From JAAYJM01 sp964498585 (GTDB lineage Bacteria; Bacteroidota; Ignavibacteria; Kapaibacteriales; UBA2268), in the NCBI GenBank assembly GCA_964498585.1, contig CAZCHH010000013.1, positions 1-56,739 on the forward strand: a stretch of DNA of 56,739 bases. Reading direction: 5' to 3'. Shown piece by piece: positions 1-8,258 of this stretch (its first letter is position 1; each line of letters starts with the position of its first letter). Both the position numbers and the translations under genes were made by a program. The notes under the pieces were generated by a model. That model was not told the origin of the DNA. It made no database searches and worked only from the letters and a program-made list of their open reading frames with translations.

Positions 1-121
1 TTTATTGCAACAGGTTAGTGTTGTTTTTTTTTGAAATTTTTACGGAACTTCCGTTGTAAGAAAGCATTTGCTTTATCAGGTGCTTCAGAATGACACAGTA
101 ATAAATATAAGTTGTCTGGCA
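1..121. repeat. Edge of an intergenic repeat tract
   Basis: This is non-coding sequence downstream of the minus-strand gene that ends at 122. Positions 65-104 match the right half of the 51-bp dispersed element seen about ten times elsewhere (a GCATTTGCTTTATC-like stretch, then a TTCAGAATGAC end). A small perfect inverted repeat, ACGGAA/TTCCGT, lies at 42-54. It has no T-run on either side, so I do not call it a terminator. Confidence 0.5.
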
Positions 122-490
122 CTACTTCTTGAAAATAAAATAAACTGCAAGAACTAAAAAAATAAAACCTACAAAATGATTCATTCGAAAAGTTTCGGTT
201 TTAAAAAAGAGCAGCGAGAAAATTGTAAAAACTGAAAGAGTAATGACTTCCTGAAGTACTTTTAATTCAACTAAAGAAAAAGAGCCGCCATTGCCTGCAT
301 ATCCGATTCGATTAGCTGGAACTTGGAAACAATATTCAAAAAAAGCAATTCCCCAAGATATTAAGATTATAAAGAATAAATCCAAATTATTAAATCCAGG
401 GAATTCTTTAAATTTTAGATGTCCGTACCAGGCAAATGTCATAAAAACATTTGATGCAATTAAAAGCAAAATTGTGTAGAACGAGTTCAT
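122..490 (-). CDS. DMT-type small membrane protein, DUF486 family
   Basis: This is a hydrophobic protein of about 122 residues with four predicted membrane segments. The end of segment 2 and following loop contain FFEYCFQVPANRIGY, the signature of the DUF486 (PF04342) branch of the drug/metabolite transporter superfamily, and the length fits that family. Its substrate is unknown. The reading frame can begin at a TTG at 499, but the ATG at 490 gives the usual MNSFYT start and a membrane segment at once, so I chose it. The gene starts 17 bases after the stop of the upstream lipoprotein gene on the same strand, so the two are probably co-transcribed. There is no sign that this small protein is the permease partner of that lipoprotein; the adjacency may be incidental. 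Confidence 0.85.
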   Translation of the reverse strand: MNSFYTILLLIASNVFMTFAWYGHLKFKEFPGFNNLDLFFIILISWGIAFFEYCFQVPANRIGYAGNGGSFSLVELKVLQEVITLSVFTIFSLLFFKTETFRMNHFVGFIFLVLAVYFIFKK

Positions 491-507
491 TTTAATCAAA
501 CATAAAA

Positions 508-1461
508 TTATTTAATCACTTTATCAGCTCTGTTAATCAAATTATCAGAGATAATAAGACCTTGTGCTTGGGCAGCGCTTAAATTGATATATAATCTTTT
601 CCCGACTATTTCAGTGCTTTGAGCTTCTTCGCCTTTTAAAATTTTAACGGCAATTTTTCCACTTTCCTGCCCCCATAATTTGTAATCAGTTCCAAATCCA
701 ATAGCAGCACCTTTTTCAATATTAGATGCTTCAGTAGTAAAAATTGGTTTTTTATTTTCGTTTGCAATTTTAACTAAAGAAGGAAGAGCAAGAGTTACAA
801 CATTATCAGCTCCAACCATAAACATATCAATATTCTTTTGAATTAATGCCTGAGCAACCTGTAAAAGGTCATTGCTTGTATTAACATTCATATCAACGAC
901 TTCAAAGCCGGCAGCAGATAAATCCTTTTTAATTTTATTTCTAGAATAATTTGCATTAACTTCAGTAGAATTATAGGGTAATCCAACCCGAAATTTATTC
1001 GGCAGGACTTCTTTTATCAAAGAGCCAAAATCTTCAATATTATACGGGTCATAAGAACCATAAATGTTCTTGCCATAATCTTTTGAACCCATTTGCTCCG
1101 GACTAAATGCAATAGAAAAAACAATTGGTATATCTTTAATTAGTTGCGCTGCAGCAATAGTGCATGGAGTTGTTATTGTTATAATCAAATCAACCTTGTT
1201 TGTTTTAAATTGATTTATAATCATAGGGATGTTTGATATTTCACCTTGTGCATTTTGGTAATTGATTTTTATATTTTTTCCATCAACAAAACCAGAATCT
1301 TTTAATAAACTTATTAATGCTTCCCTTCCTCTATCTAATTCAATATCTTCTACAATTTGAATGATTCCAATAGTTTTGAGTGAAGTATCTTTTTGTGAAC
1401 AAGATGATAACAAAAAAAATACTAATAAACTTGATACAATTAAATAAATACCTTTTTTCAT
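508..1461 (-). CDS. ABC transporter substrate-binding lipoprotein (ABC_sub_bind family)
   Basis: The 317-residue protein begins with a lipoprotein signal peptide: MKK, a hydrophobic stretch, then LLSSCS with the lipobox Cys at about residue 21. The rest fits the two-lobe periplasmic binding protein family PF04392 (TrpX/YtfQ-like ABC_sub_bind). Visible landmarks are the first beta-strand KTIGIIQIVEDIELD, an LIITITTPCTIAAAQ strand-helix and IVFSIAFSPEQMGS. Relatives are often linked to uptake of aromatic amino acids or nucleosides, but the ligand cannot be read from the sequence. The permease and ATPase genes that normally accompany this family are absent: upstream is a repeat tract and downstream a DMT-type protein. 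It is either an orphan binding protein or works with components encoded elsewhere. Confidence 0.85.
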   Translation of the reverse strand: MKKGIYLIVSSLLVFFLLSSCSQKDTSLKTIGIIQIVEDIELDRGREALISLLKDSGFVDGKNIKINYQNAQGEISNIPMIINQFKTNKVDLIITITTPCTIAAAQLIKDIPIVFSIAFSPEQMGSKDYGKNIYGSYDPYNIEDFGSLIKEVLPNKFRVGLPYNSTEVNANYSRNKIKKDLSAAGFEVVDMNVNTSNDLLQVAQALIQKNIDMFMVGADNVVTLALPSLVKIANENKKPIFTTEASNIEKGAAIGFGTDYKLWGQESGKIAVKILKGEEAQSTEIVGKRLYINLSAAQAQGLIISDNLINRADKVIK

Positions 1462-1959
1462 TTTTTCCTACTTTCTGTTTAGATTAATTATTTACGAGAA
1501 CAAAATAAATAAATTTATCTATGGAGAGATACCAATGACATCTTTACGTTTGTCGGTCATTCTGAACGAAGTGAAGAATCCAGAAAATTATTTTTGGAAC
1601 CACTGTACTCTGGATTATTCGTTGCGCTCCTAATGAACCACTTCGTCTTTTTATTGTCTAACTGTATATATTACAAATAATTCAAGTAATATATCAACCA
1701 TCGGGTTAACCCGATGGTTGATTGTTCTTAACAAGAAGTTGCAATCCCTTGTTAAGATTTAGAAAGCATAACATAGTTCATTTTCTCAAAAGTAAACGTC
1801 TTCGTTTATATTCGCCTCAGAATGACAGTGTTAATTTATATCATCTCCATTTAAATAATAGTTTTCCTTTATCTGGGGTTTCAGAATGACAAGACAATTT
1901 GAATTTTTAGAACTCCCCTATAATTAAAAAAATTTAATGAAATAGTGTATTAGTTAATA
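1462..1959. repeat. Intergenic repeat cluster
   Basis: No gene was found in these 498 bases. A degenerate ~80-bp element begins with GTCATTCTGAACGAAGTG at 1557. It is followed by flank sequence (about 1635-1690), a perfect GTTAAC palindrome (1694-1721), a TTCATTTTCTCAAAAGTAAA segment (about 1780-1826) ending in CAGAATGAC, and a 51-bp element at 1841-1890. The same order of blocks recurs at 28187-28493 with a different palindrome in the middle. Confidence 0.8.
1694..1721. repeat. 28-bp perfect palindrome with GTTAAC core
   Basis: The arm TCAACCATCGGGTT is followed by its exact reverse complement. It belongs to the same class as the palindromes at 26611-26640 and 53577-53606, which share the outer ATCAACC and the inner GTTAAC while the bases between differ. 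No T-run follows, so it does not look like an intrinsic terminator. Confidence 0.85.
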
Positions 1960-4173
1960 TCACAATTTCTGTAATTTAGCAAATTGCAGCATCAAAAGTT
2001 TTGTTCCAACTAATTCAAAATTAACAATAGCTTGTTTGGAAGATCCGAAGCCACTAATCTTTTCTATTTTCCCTTTGCCAAAAATAGAGTGCCGAACTGT
2101 ATCACCAATATTAAAATTATCTTTACTGCTCAATGATTTACTATCAATATACTTTGCAACAGATTCGGTGCGTTTAATTTTTGGTTCGTTTTGAGCAGAA
2201 AGGGCACTTCTTACAGTCCCATTTTTCCTTTTATAAGTAACTCTATAATGATAATTAGAATTAATCTCGTTAAGGAATTTAGAAGGAATTTGCCATGATA
2301 CATTACCAAATATCATTCTCTGACAGGCATAGCTTAAAAATAGTTTATCTTCTGCTCTTGTCATTCCGACATAACATAAACGTCTTTCTTCTTCTATTTC
2401 ATCGGGATGAGAATTTGCCTTGGAAAGGGGGAAAAGTCCATCTTCTAAGCCAACAACAAAAACTACAGGAAATTCTAATCCTTTTGCTGAATGCAAGGTC
2501 ATAAGTTTGATTTGATTGTTTGTGATTTCTGTTTCGTCAATATCGCTTAAAAGGGTTATTTGTTGCAAATATTCAGTAAAAGATGCTTCCTGATTATCTT
2601 CAAAGAAATGAATAATATCATTTATCAGTTGCTTGATATTGTTTGCACGATCAGTAGCATCATCGGTACCAATATCCTCATACATTTTAATTGAACCAAT
2701 TTCATCTAAATAATTTTTAATCAGTTCGATTGGTTCGCCATCAGAAAGATAGCTTTGATATTTACTAATCAAAGTAGCAAAAGAAAAAGCAGATTTCTTC
2801 GCTTGCGGTTTTAATTCATCTATATTTTCAGCATTTAGAAATGATGTTAGTAAATCAACTCTATTAATTTTTGAATAATGAATAATGTGGTCAATAGAAA
2901 CCTTTCCTAAACCGCGAGGTGGTTCATTTACGATACGAAGTAATGCTTGTTCGTCCTTTGGATTAACTAATGCCTGCAAATATGCTATTGTGTCTTTAAT
3001 TTCTTTACGTTTGAAAAAAGAGGTGCCACCAACAATAATATATGGAATATTCTCTTTCCTTAAAGCATTTTCAAAAGTAAGGGATTGGGCATTTGTTCTA
3101 TATAAAATAGCAATGTCCTTTGGTTTTAAATTCTGATTGTCAAGTAATGATTTTATTTCAGTAACAACAGCTTCAGCTTCAGTTAAATCATCGGAACATT
3201 CAAGGACTTTAATTTTTTCGCCTTCACTATTGTCTGTCCAAAGTGTTTTTGGTATTTGATTTACATTTTTTTTTATAAGAGAATCGGCTGCTCCGAGTAT
3301 AGTCTTTGTTGAACGATAGTTTTGCTCTAAACGAATAAGTTTAGTATCTTTAAAAACTTTCTGAAATTCTAAAATATTTTTGATTTCTGCTCCACGCCAG
3401 CGATAAATGCTTTGTGCGTCATCACCAACTACGCAAATATTCCTGCTTAAACCTGCAAGCATATTAATTACTTCAAATTGGGGCTTGTTTGTGTCTTGAT
3501 ATTCATCAACTAAAATATATTGGAAGCGGTTTTGGTATTTATTTAATATTTCATCTGAAGATTTTAGCAATTTTATCATATTAATTAGCAAGTCGTCAAA
3601 GTCCATTGCGTTATTTGCTATTAAACGATTTTCATACTCTTCATATACATCTGAGCAAATTTTTTGAATTGTAGTATTAGCGGACTTATAGAAAGAATTA
3701 GTTGTTATCAAATGATTTTTTGCCCATGAAATCTGCGAGCGTACTAATTGGGCAGATATCTGCTGATTTGATATATTTTGCTCGTTTAAAATTTTTTTAA
3801 TTAGCGATAAAGAATCTTCTGAATCATAAATAGAAAAAGAACTTGAATATCCAATTAGATTCGCTTCGTAACGCAGAATACGAGCAAAGAGCGAATGAAA
3901 AGTACCAGCCCAAATTTGAGAAGAGTAGTCTTCCTGAACTAAATTTGCAAGACGCTCACGCATTTCGCCTGCTGCTTTATTTGTAAATGTAAGTGCTAAA
4001 ATGCTGTAGGGGGGAATTCCATTTTCAATTAAGTAAGCAATTCTATGAGTTAATACCCTTGTCTTTCCGCTACCAGCACCAGCAACAATTAGCACAGGAC
4101 CTTCAATAGTTTGAACTGCAATTTTTTGATTTTCATTTAAATTTGCTAATATATTTGAGTTTTTCTTATTCAT
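1960..4173 (-). CDS. pcrA: ATP-dependent DNA helicase, UvrD/PcrA/Rep family
   Basis: This is a 3'-5' superfamily 1 DNA helicase, expected to act in nucleotide-excision and mismatch repair and in clearing recombination or replication intermediates. The 737-residue length is typical. SF1 motifs appear in order: Q-motif NENQKIAVQ (13-21), Walker A AGAGSGKTR (31-39), motif Ia LTFTNKAAGEMRERL (61-75), Walker B DEYQDT (223-228), motif III VGDDAQSIYRWRGA (about 249-262), motif IV QNYRSTK (about 285) and motifs V/VI TLHSAKGLEFP and YVGMTRAEDKL in the last third. The C-terminal Tudor-like PcrA tail (NIGDTVRHSIFGKGKI) is present, which favours PcrA/UvrD over Rep. The gene stands alone on its strand; a repeat tract lies downstream. 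ATG start, with no strong Shine-Dalgarno. Confidence 0.95.
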   Translation of the reverse strand: MNKKNSNILANLNENQKIAVQTIEGPVLIVAGAGSGKTRVLTHRIAYLIENGIPPYSILALTFTNKAAGEMRERLANLVQEDYSSQIWAGTFHSLFARILRYEANLIGYSSSFSIYDSEDSLSLIKKILNEQNISNQQISAQLVRSQISWAKNHLITTNSFYKSANTTIQKICSDVYEEYENRLIANNAMDFDDLLINMIKLLKSSDEILNKYQNRFQYILVDEYQDTNKPQFEVINMLAGLSRNICVVGDDAQSIYRWRGAEIKNILEFQKVFKDTKLIRLEQNYRSTKTILGAADSLIKKNVNQIPKTLWTDNSEGEKIKVLECSDDLTEAEAVVTEIKSLLDNQNLKPKDIAILYRTNAQSLTFENALRKENIPYIIVGGTSFFKRKEIKDTIAYLQALVNPKDEQALLRIVNEPPRGLGKVSIDHIIHYSKINRVDLLTSFLNAENIDELKPQAKKSAFSFATLISKYQSYLSDGEPIELIKNYLDEIGSIKMYEDIGTDDATDRANNIKQLINDIIHFFEDNQEASFTEYLQQITLLSDIDETEITNNQIKLMTLHSAKGLEFPVVFVVGLEDGLFPLSKANSHPDEIEEERRLCYVGMTRAEDKLFLSYACQRMIFGNVSWQIPSKFLNEINSNYHYRVTYKRKNGTVRSALSAQNEPKIKRTESVAKYIDSKSLSSKDNFNIGDTVRHSIFGKGKIEKISGFGSSKQAIVNFELVGTKLLMLQFAKLQKL

Positions 4174-4457
4174 CAGAATTTTTTTATTTTAATCTTAATC
4201 TTACAAAATTAAGAAAAATTGCAATGACTTCTATATAAGAATGGAATTTTGTTTTTTAATATTTACACTTCTTGGAATTAGAAAGGATTATCAACAATAT
4301 GGATTCAATATGATAAATTGCTTAATGTGAATTATTAATTAACAAAAAATTAAAAAATAATCTTATTTTTGTAATATAAGATATTTTAAGTATCAAAATA
4401 ATTAAAAATACTTGAAATATTTAATAGTGATTTAGTAAATTTTGTTTGTAACAAATT

Positions 4458-5063
4458 ATGGCTTTTACGTTTTTCTTTAGAGATAGTCATTCGATAGAGC
4501 AAGCACTAAAATACTTTATACCAATAGTATATGGATATAGTAAAATAAAAGTATGGGATGCAGGATGCGCTATGGGACCTGAGCCATATACTTTTGCAAT
4601 AATGTTAGCAGAAAAAATGGGATATTTTGCTTTCAAAAATATCGAAATTGACGCTACTGATATAGATGAAACCCAGACTTTCGAAAAAATTATTTCTGAA
4701 GGAGTGTACCCCGAAAGTGAACTTTCAAGAATCCCCAAAGAAATTTTTGATAAATATTTTTCAAAAAACGAAAGAGAAGGTTATTATAAAATTAACGACA
4801 GTATTTTGAATAGAGTGAAATTTAAGAGACATAATCTATTGGATTTAAAGCCAATTAGCGATAATTATAATTTAATAATATGTAAAAACATCTTGTTACA
4901 TTTTCAACAAAATGAACGAATCAATGTGATTAAAATGTTCCATTCTTCATTAGCAACAAATGGACTTTTATTAACAGAACAAACTCAGCAGGTACCAGAA
5001 GAAATTTCTCATCTTTTTAATAAAATTGCTCCGGATGCTAATGTTTATCAAAAAGTTACTTAA
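4458..5063 (+). CDS. CheR-like SAM-dependent methyltransferase lacking the N-terminal domain
   Basis: The 201-residue protein aligns with the catalytic domain of CheR (PF01739), which methylates glutamates of chemoreceptors. Visible landmarks are FFRDSHSIEQAL (CheR FFRD motif, residues 6-17), the SAM loop DAGCAMGPEPYTFAIML (CheR: SAGCSTGEEPYS), ATDID (acidic residue for SAM), YNLIICKNILLHF (CheR: D-x-I-x-C-R-N-V-L-I-Y-F) and the terminal VYQKV. The helical N-terminal domain that contacts receptors, about 80 residues, is missing: the frame is closed by a stop just before the ATG. The SAM loop also has A-M-G-P where S-T-G-E is usual. No chemotaxis genes are nearby. A TAnnTTTG box lies at 4364-4371 but has no clear -33 partner. 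It sits 11 bases before the MBL-fold gene, so it is probably the first gene of an operon ending in purH. Its target is unknown. Confidence 0.8.
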   Translation: MAFTFFFRDSHSIEQALKYFIPIVYGYSKIKVWDAGCAMGPEPYTFAIMLAEKMGYFAFKNIEIDATDIDETQTFEKIISEGVYPESELSRIPKEIFDKYFSKNEREGYYKINDSILNRVKFKRHNLLDLKPISDNYNLIICKNILLHFQQNERINVIKMFHSSLATNGLLLTEQTQQVPEEISHLFNKIAPDANVYQKVT

Positions 5064-5074
5064 ATTTACTGTTT

Positions 5075-5674
5075 ATGAAAGTTACTGTATTAAAAAAAAA
5101 TCCTAAGGTTTATTCTGCTAATGCATATTTAGTTAGAGGAAATTGGAATGCGATAGCAGATTTAAATACATTAATTGATATTGGAACAAATGGATTTATT
5201 ATAGATGAAATAGAAACTATTTCTACAGGCGTAGGGAAAAAAAGAATTGAGCAAGTTATTTTAACACACGAGCATTTCGACCATGCTGACGGATTAATGA
5301 AAATAAAAGAAATGTATAATCCAGTTGTCTATGCTTATTCGTTGTCAGTCGGAGTTGACGTAAAAATAAAAGATAGAATGAAAATTAGAATTGGAGACAG
5401 AGAAGCAATGATATTGCATACTCCCGGGCATTCAAATGATTCAATTTGCGTTTATTGTGAAGAAGAACAAGTGCTTTTTTCCGGTGATACACCATTAAAT
5501 ATAAATACACCCGGCGGAACTTATAATCAGAATTTTGTAAGTGCCCTCAAAATGTTAACAAGTTTGAAAATAAAAACTATTTATCCCGGACATGATAATC
5601 CGATGACTACAAATGTTAAAGAGATATTAAAAAATAGTCTCAATAATGTAAGAAAAAGTAAAATTGTTTTATAA
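5075..5674 (+). CDS. MBL-fold metallo-hydrolase, glyoxalase II-like
   Basis: This 199-residue single-domain metallo-beta-lactamase-fold protein carries the metal-binding motif THEHFDHADGL (HxHxDH) near residue 66. The other ligands are visible: the His in LHTPGHSNDSICVY, the Asp in LFSGDTP and the final His in YPGHDNPM. The TPGHS and GDT motifs place it in the hydroxyacylglutathione-hydrolase-like or persulfide-dioxygenase-like branch; the substrate cannot be told from sequence. The spacing is 11 bases from the upstream CheR-like gene and 14 bases from purH downstream, all on plus, so the three probably share a transcript. Confidence 0.88.
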   Translation: MKVTVLKKNPKVYSANAYLVRGNWNAIADLNTLIDIGTNGFIIDEIETISTGVGKKRIEQVILTHEHFDHADGLMKIKEMYNPVVYAYSLSVGVDVKIKDRMKIRIGDREAMILHTPGHSNDSICVYCEEEQVLFSGDTPLNINTPGGTYNQNFVSALKMLTSLKIKTIYPGHDNPMTTNVKEILKNSLNNVRKSKIVL

Positions 5675-5688
5675 AATATTAGAAAAAA

Positions 5689-7239
5689 ATGAAAACAGTA
5701 GACAACCACAAAATAAGAAATTGCCTCATTTCTGTTTTCGATAAAACTGGAATTGCAGAATTTGCTAAAGAGTTAAATAACTTTGGTATAACTATTTATT
5801 CTACTGGTGGCACTTTATCACATCTTTTGGATAATAGAATAGAATGTCGAAGTATTTCCGAAATTACTGATTTCCCTGAAATTTTAGATGGAAGGGTAAA
5901 AACTCTTCATCCTGCAATTCATGCAGGTTTACTTGCCCGGCTTGATGACGAAAGGCACCTTAATGAATTGAAACTTCATAATCATTTTTCATTAGATATG
6001 CTTGTTGTCAATCTTTATCCTTTTGAGAAGCAATTAGCTGCTAATGCTCCTCACGAAGTGATGGTCGAAAATATTGATATTGGTGGTCCTACTATGCTAC
6101 GTGCTGCAGCAAAAAATCATCAATGGACTGTTCCTATCGTTAATCCTAACAGATACAAAGAAGTTATTGAACTATTAAAACAAAATCAAGGTGCTTTACC
6201 TTTAAAATATAGAGAAATTTTAGCCGGCGAGGTTTTTTTCCATACAAGTTATTACGACTCTTTAATTTCTGAATATTTTCAAAAGTATAATCAGATTGAA
6301 TTCCCCGAACGCTTCGGCATTGCAATGAAGCTAAGCCAACCGCTACGCTATGGAGAGAATCCTCATCAAAAGGCAGCCATTTACGGTGATTTATCAAAAT
6401 ATTTTTTACATCTTCACGGTAAAGAGCTATCATATAACAATATTTTAGATATTGATGCAGCAATGAATTTAATTGTCGAATTTAAAGACCCAACAGTAGC
6501 AATTATCAAACACACTAATCCTTGTGGAGTTGGCAGTGCATCAAATTTGATAGAAGCATTCAATAAAGCTTTTGAAACCGATACAGCTTCTGCTTATGGT
6601 GGAATCATTATTGTTAATCAAATAATAGATGAAGAAACTGCTCAGGTTATTCATAGCTTATTCACTGAAATAATTATAGCGCCAGAATTCACTGAAGAAG
6701 CACTCGAAATTTTGAAAAAGAAGCGGGATAGACGGCTTATTCAGGCAAATCTTAATGAATACTCTAAATCTAAAAATTTACAGGTTAAAGCTGTTACTAA
6801 CTTATTTTTATTACAAGATAGAGATAAGGTGCTTTTTGAAAGAAAGAAGTTAAACGTTGTTACAAAGCGTGAACCCAGTAGCAAAGAATGGCTTTCAATA
6901 ATTTTCGGCTGGAAAATTGCAAAACATGTAAAATCAAATTCAATAGTCTTTGCAACTCAGGATAGAACTCTCGCAATTGGTGCCGGACAAATGTCTCGGG
7001 TCGATTCTACATTAATCGCAATTGATAAAGCAAAAAGACAAGGTATAGATTTAAATGGTTCTATTTTAGCTTCTGATGCTTTTTTCCCGTTTCCTGATGT
7101 AGTCGAACAAGCTGCAAAAGTAGGAGTAAAAGCTATTGTGCAGCCCGGCGGAGCGATGAGAGATAAAGAAGTTATTGATGAAGCAAACAGGCAAGAAATT
7201 GCAATGCTTTTTACTGGAATTAGACATTTTCGACATTAA
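5689..7239 (+). CDS. purH: Bifunctional AICAR formyltransferase / IMP cyclohydrolase
   Basis: PurH catalyses the last two steps of de novo purine synthesis, AICAR to FAICAR (10-formyl-THF dependent) and FAICAR to IMP. The 516-residue length is standard. The N-terminal MGS/cyclohydrolase domain (about 1-150) has SVFDKTGI, YSTGGT, DGRVKTLHPAIHAGLL and VVNLYPF. The transformylase domain follows with LRYGENPHQKAA, the catalytic IKHTNPCGVGSA (Lys-His of the KHTNPCG loop) and ASDAFFPFPDVVEQAA with QPGGAMRDKEVI near the C-terminus. All key motifs are intact. It is the third gene of the presumed 4458-7239 operon; no other purine gene lies in the window. Confidence 0.97.
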   Translation: MKTVDNHKIRNCLISVFDKTGIAEFAKELNNFGITIYSTGGTLSHLLDNRIECRSISEITDFPEILDGRVKTLHPAIHAGLLARLDDERHLNELKLHNHFSLDMLVVNLYPFEKQLAANAPHEVMVENIDIGGPTMLRAAAKNHQWTVPIVNPNRYKEVIELLKQNQGALPLKYREILAGEVFFHTSYYDSLISEYFQKYNQIEFPERFGIAMKLSQPLRYGENPHQKAAIYGDLSKYFLHLHGKELSYNNILDIDAAMNLIVEFKDPTVAIIKHTNPCGVGSASNLIEAFNKAFETDTASAYGGIIIVNQIIDEETAQVIHSLFTEIIIAPEFTEEALEILKKKRDRRLIQANLNEYSKSKNLQVKAVTNLFLLQDRDKVLFERKKLNVVTKREPSSKEWLSIIFGWKIAKHVKSNSIVFATQDRTLAIGAGQMSRVDSTLIAIDKAKRQGIDLNGSILASDAFFPFPDVVEQAAKVGVKAIVQPGGAMRDKEVIDEANRQEIAMLFTGIRHFRH

Positions 7240-7251
7240 AAAAAAAAAATA

Positions 7252-7282
7252 TTGTTTTTTAATTTTTATTATTGTATATTTG
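7252..7282 (+). promoter_or_regulatory. Bacteroidota-type promoter before the Lys-rich secreted protein
   Basis: A TTG at 7252-7254 is separated by 20 bases from TATATTTG at 7275-7282, matching the TTTG-N19-TAnnTTTG pattern used by the primary sigma factor of Bacteroidota. The predicted transcript starts near 7290, about 40 bases before the ATG. Inference from pattern only. Confidence 0.45.
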
Positions 7283-7329
7283 AAATGAATTTTATAAATA
7301 ATTATTATTTATTAACAAGGAGCTTAATT

Positions 7330-7716
7330 ATGAAGTTCAAAACAATTATTGCAGCATTCCTTTGCTTAGCTTTCGTTGCTACAAGTGTATTCGCACAGAC
7401 AAATACTACTAAAACTGAAAAACAAACAATTAAAAAGCAAGAAGTTAAGGAACGAGACTATGTACCTCCAGCAAAATCAACTGGTACTTCAGTTCAAAAA
7501 CAAGATGTAAAGAAGGAAGACGTAAAAAAACAAGAAGCAGCTAAATATGATGAACAAAAGAAGCAAGCTGATTTAAAGAAAAAAGAAGCTAGTAAAAAAT
7601 CTATTAACAAAGCTGGCGATGTAAAGACGAAAAGCTCTGTTGATAAAGCACCTGCTGCTACAAAGTCTGAAGTAAAAAAAGTTACCAAAGAAGCTAAAAA
7701 AGAATTGAAAAAATAA
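7330..7716 (+). CDS. Small Lys-rich exported protein
   Basis: I do not recognise a family. I place the start at the ATG at 7330, not at an earlier in-frame start at 7252. It is preceded by an AAGGAGC Shine-Dalgarno, and it gives a clean signal peptide (MKFKTIIAAFLCLAFVATSV, cleavage likely after FA-Q near residue 23). The mature part, about 105 residues, is almost wholly Lys, Glu, Ala, Asp, Thr and Ser, with loose repeats such as KKQEVK, KKEDVKKQE, KKKEASKK and KSEVKK. It should be strongly basic and disordered or helical. It has its own promoter-like box and a strong terminator, so it is probably a separate, well-expressed transcription unit. A periplasmic nucleic-acid- or surface-binding role is possible but unsupported. 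Confidence 0.75.
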   Translation: MKFKTIIAAFLCLAFVATSVFAQTNTTKTEKQTIKKQEVKERDYVPPAKSTGTSVQKQDVKKEDVKKQEAAKYDEQKKQADLKKKEASKKSINKAGDVKTKSSVDKAPAATKSEVKKVTKEAKKELKK

Positions 7717-7744
7717 ATTATTTGAATTCTTTTTAAACAAATTT

Positions 7745-7779
7745 AAAGGGACTAATTTTTTAAATTAGTCCTTTTTTTA
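7745..7779 (+). terminator. Rho-independent terminator after the Lys-rich gene
   Basis: An inverted repeat GGGACTAATTT / AAATTAGTCC with a 3-base T loop (stem about 7748-7772) runs directly into a run of seven T. It starts 29 bases after the stop codon at 7716. It is the clearest intrinsic terminator in the window. Confidence 0.9.
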
Positions 7780-8258
7780 TTTCTTCAAAATTCAGGACTC
7801 AATAACTATCATAAAATATATAGTTAAGAAATAAAAAAAAATATTCAACATTAAACTCTAACTACGCAAATTTACGTAATACTAAACCGACAACAACATG
7901 TTAAATATTATCTGTCATTCCGAAGGCAGCGAGGAATCTCAAGTATCGAGTTAGCAATGACTTGTGAGATATCTCGCTGCGCTTGCCAATGACATCTTTA
8001 CGTTTGTCGGCCATTCTGAAGCGTTGCAAAGAATCCAGAGGATTCTGGATTAAAGTTTTTTTCTGGATTCTTCACTTCGTTCAGAATGACAAGATTAAAT
8101 TATGTCATCTCCATTTAAATAAAGGTCTTACTTTATCACGGGGTTCGGAATGACAAGATTAAATTATGTCATCTCCATTTAAATAAAGGTCTTACTTCAT
8201 TTTGGGGTTCAAAATGACATAATATAATAATCAGTCATATTACGAATTACAATATGAA
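7780..8258. repeat. Intergenic repeat cluster
   Basis: There is no gene here. It contains an 80-bp element (7914-7993), a joining segment with ATCTTTACGTTTGTCGG, a second ~80-bp element (8009-8090) and two 51-bp elements (8104-8154 and 8168-8218). The two 51-bp elements lie in a 64-bp direct tandem duplication (8089-8152 and 8153-8216). The tract ends about 40 bases before the stop of the truncated clpB. Confidence 0.85.

Noticed and set aside
1694..1721. Intrinsic terminator for pcrA or the upstream lipoprotein gene
   Set aside because: Perfect stem but no T-run on either side, and the same palindrome class recurs in mobile-like elements.
7252..7329. Extended N-terminus of the Lys-rich protein from a start at 7252
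   Set aside because: It would begin inside the promoter box; the ATG at 7330 has the Shine-Dalgarno and the signal peptide.
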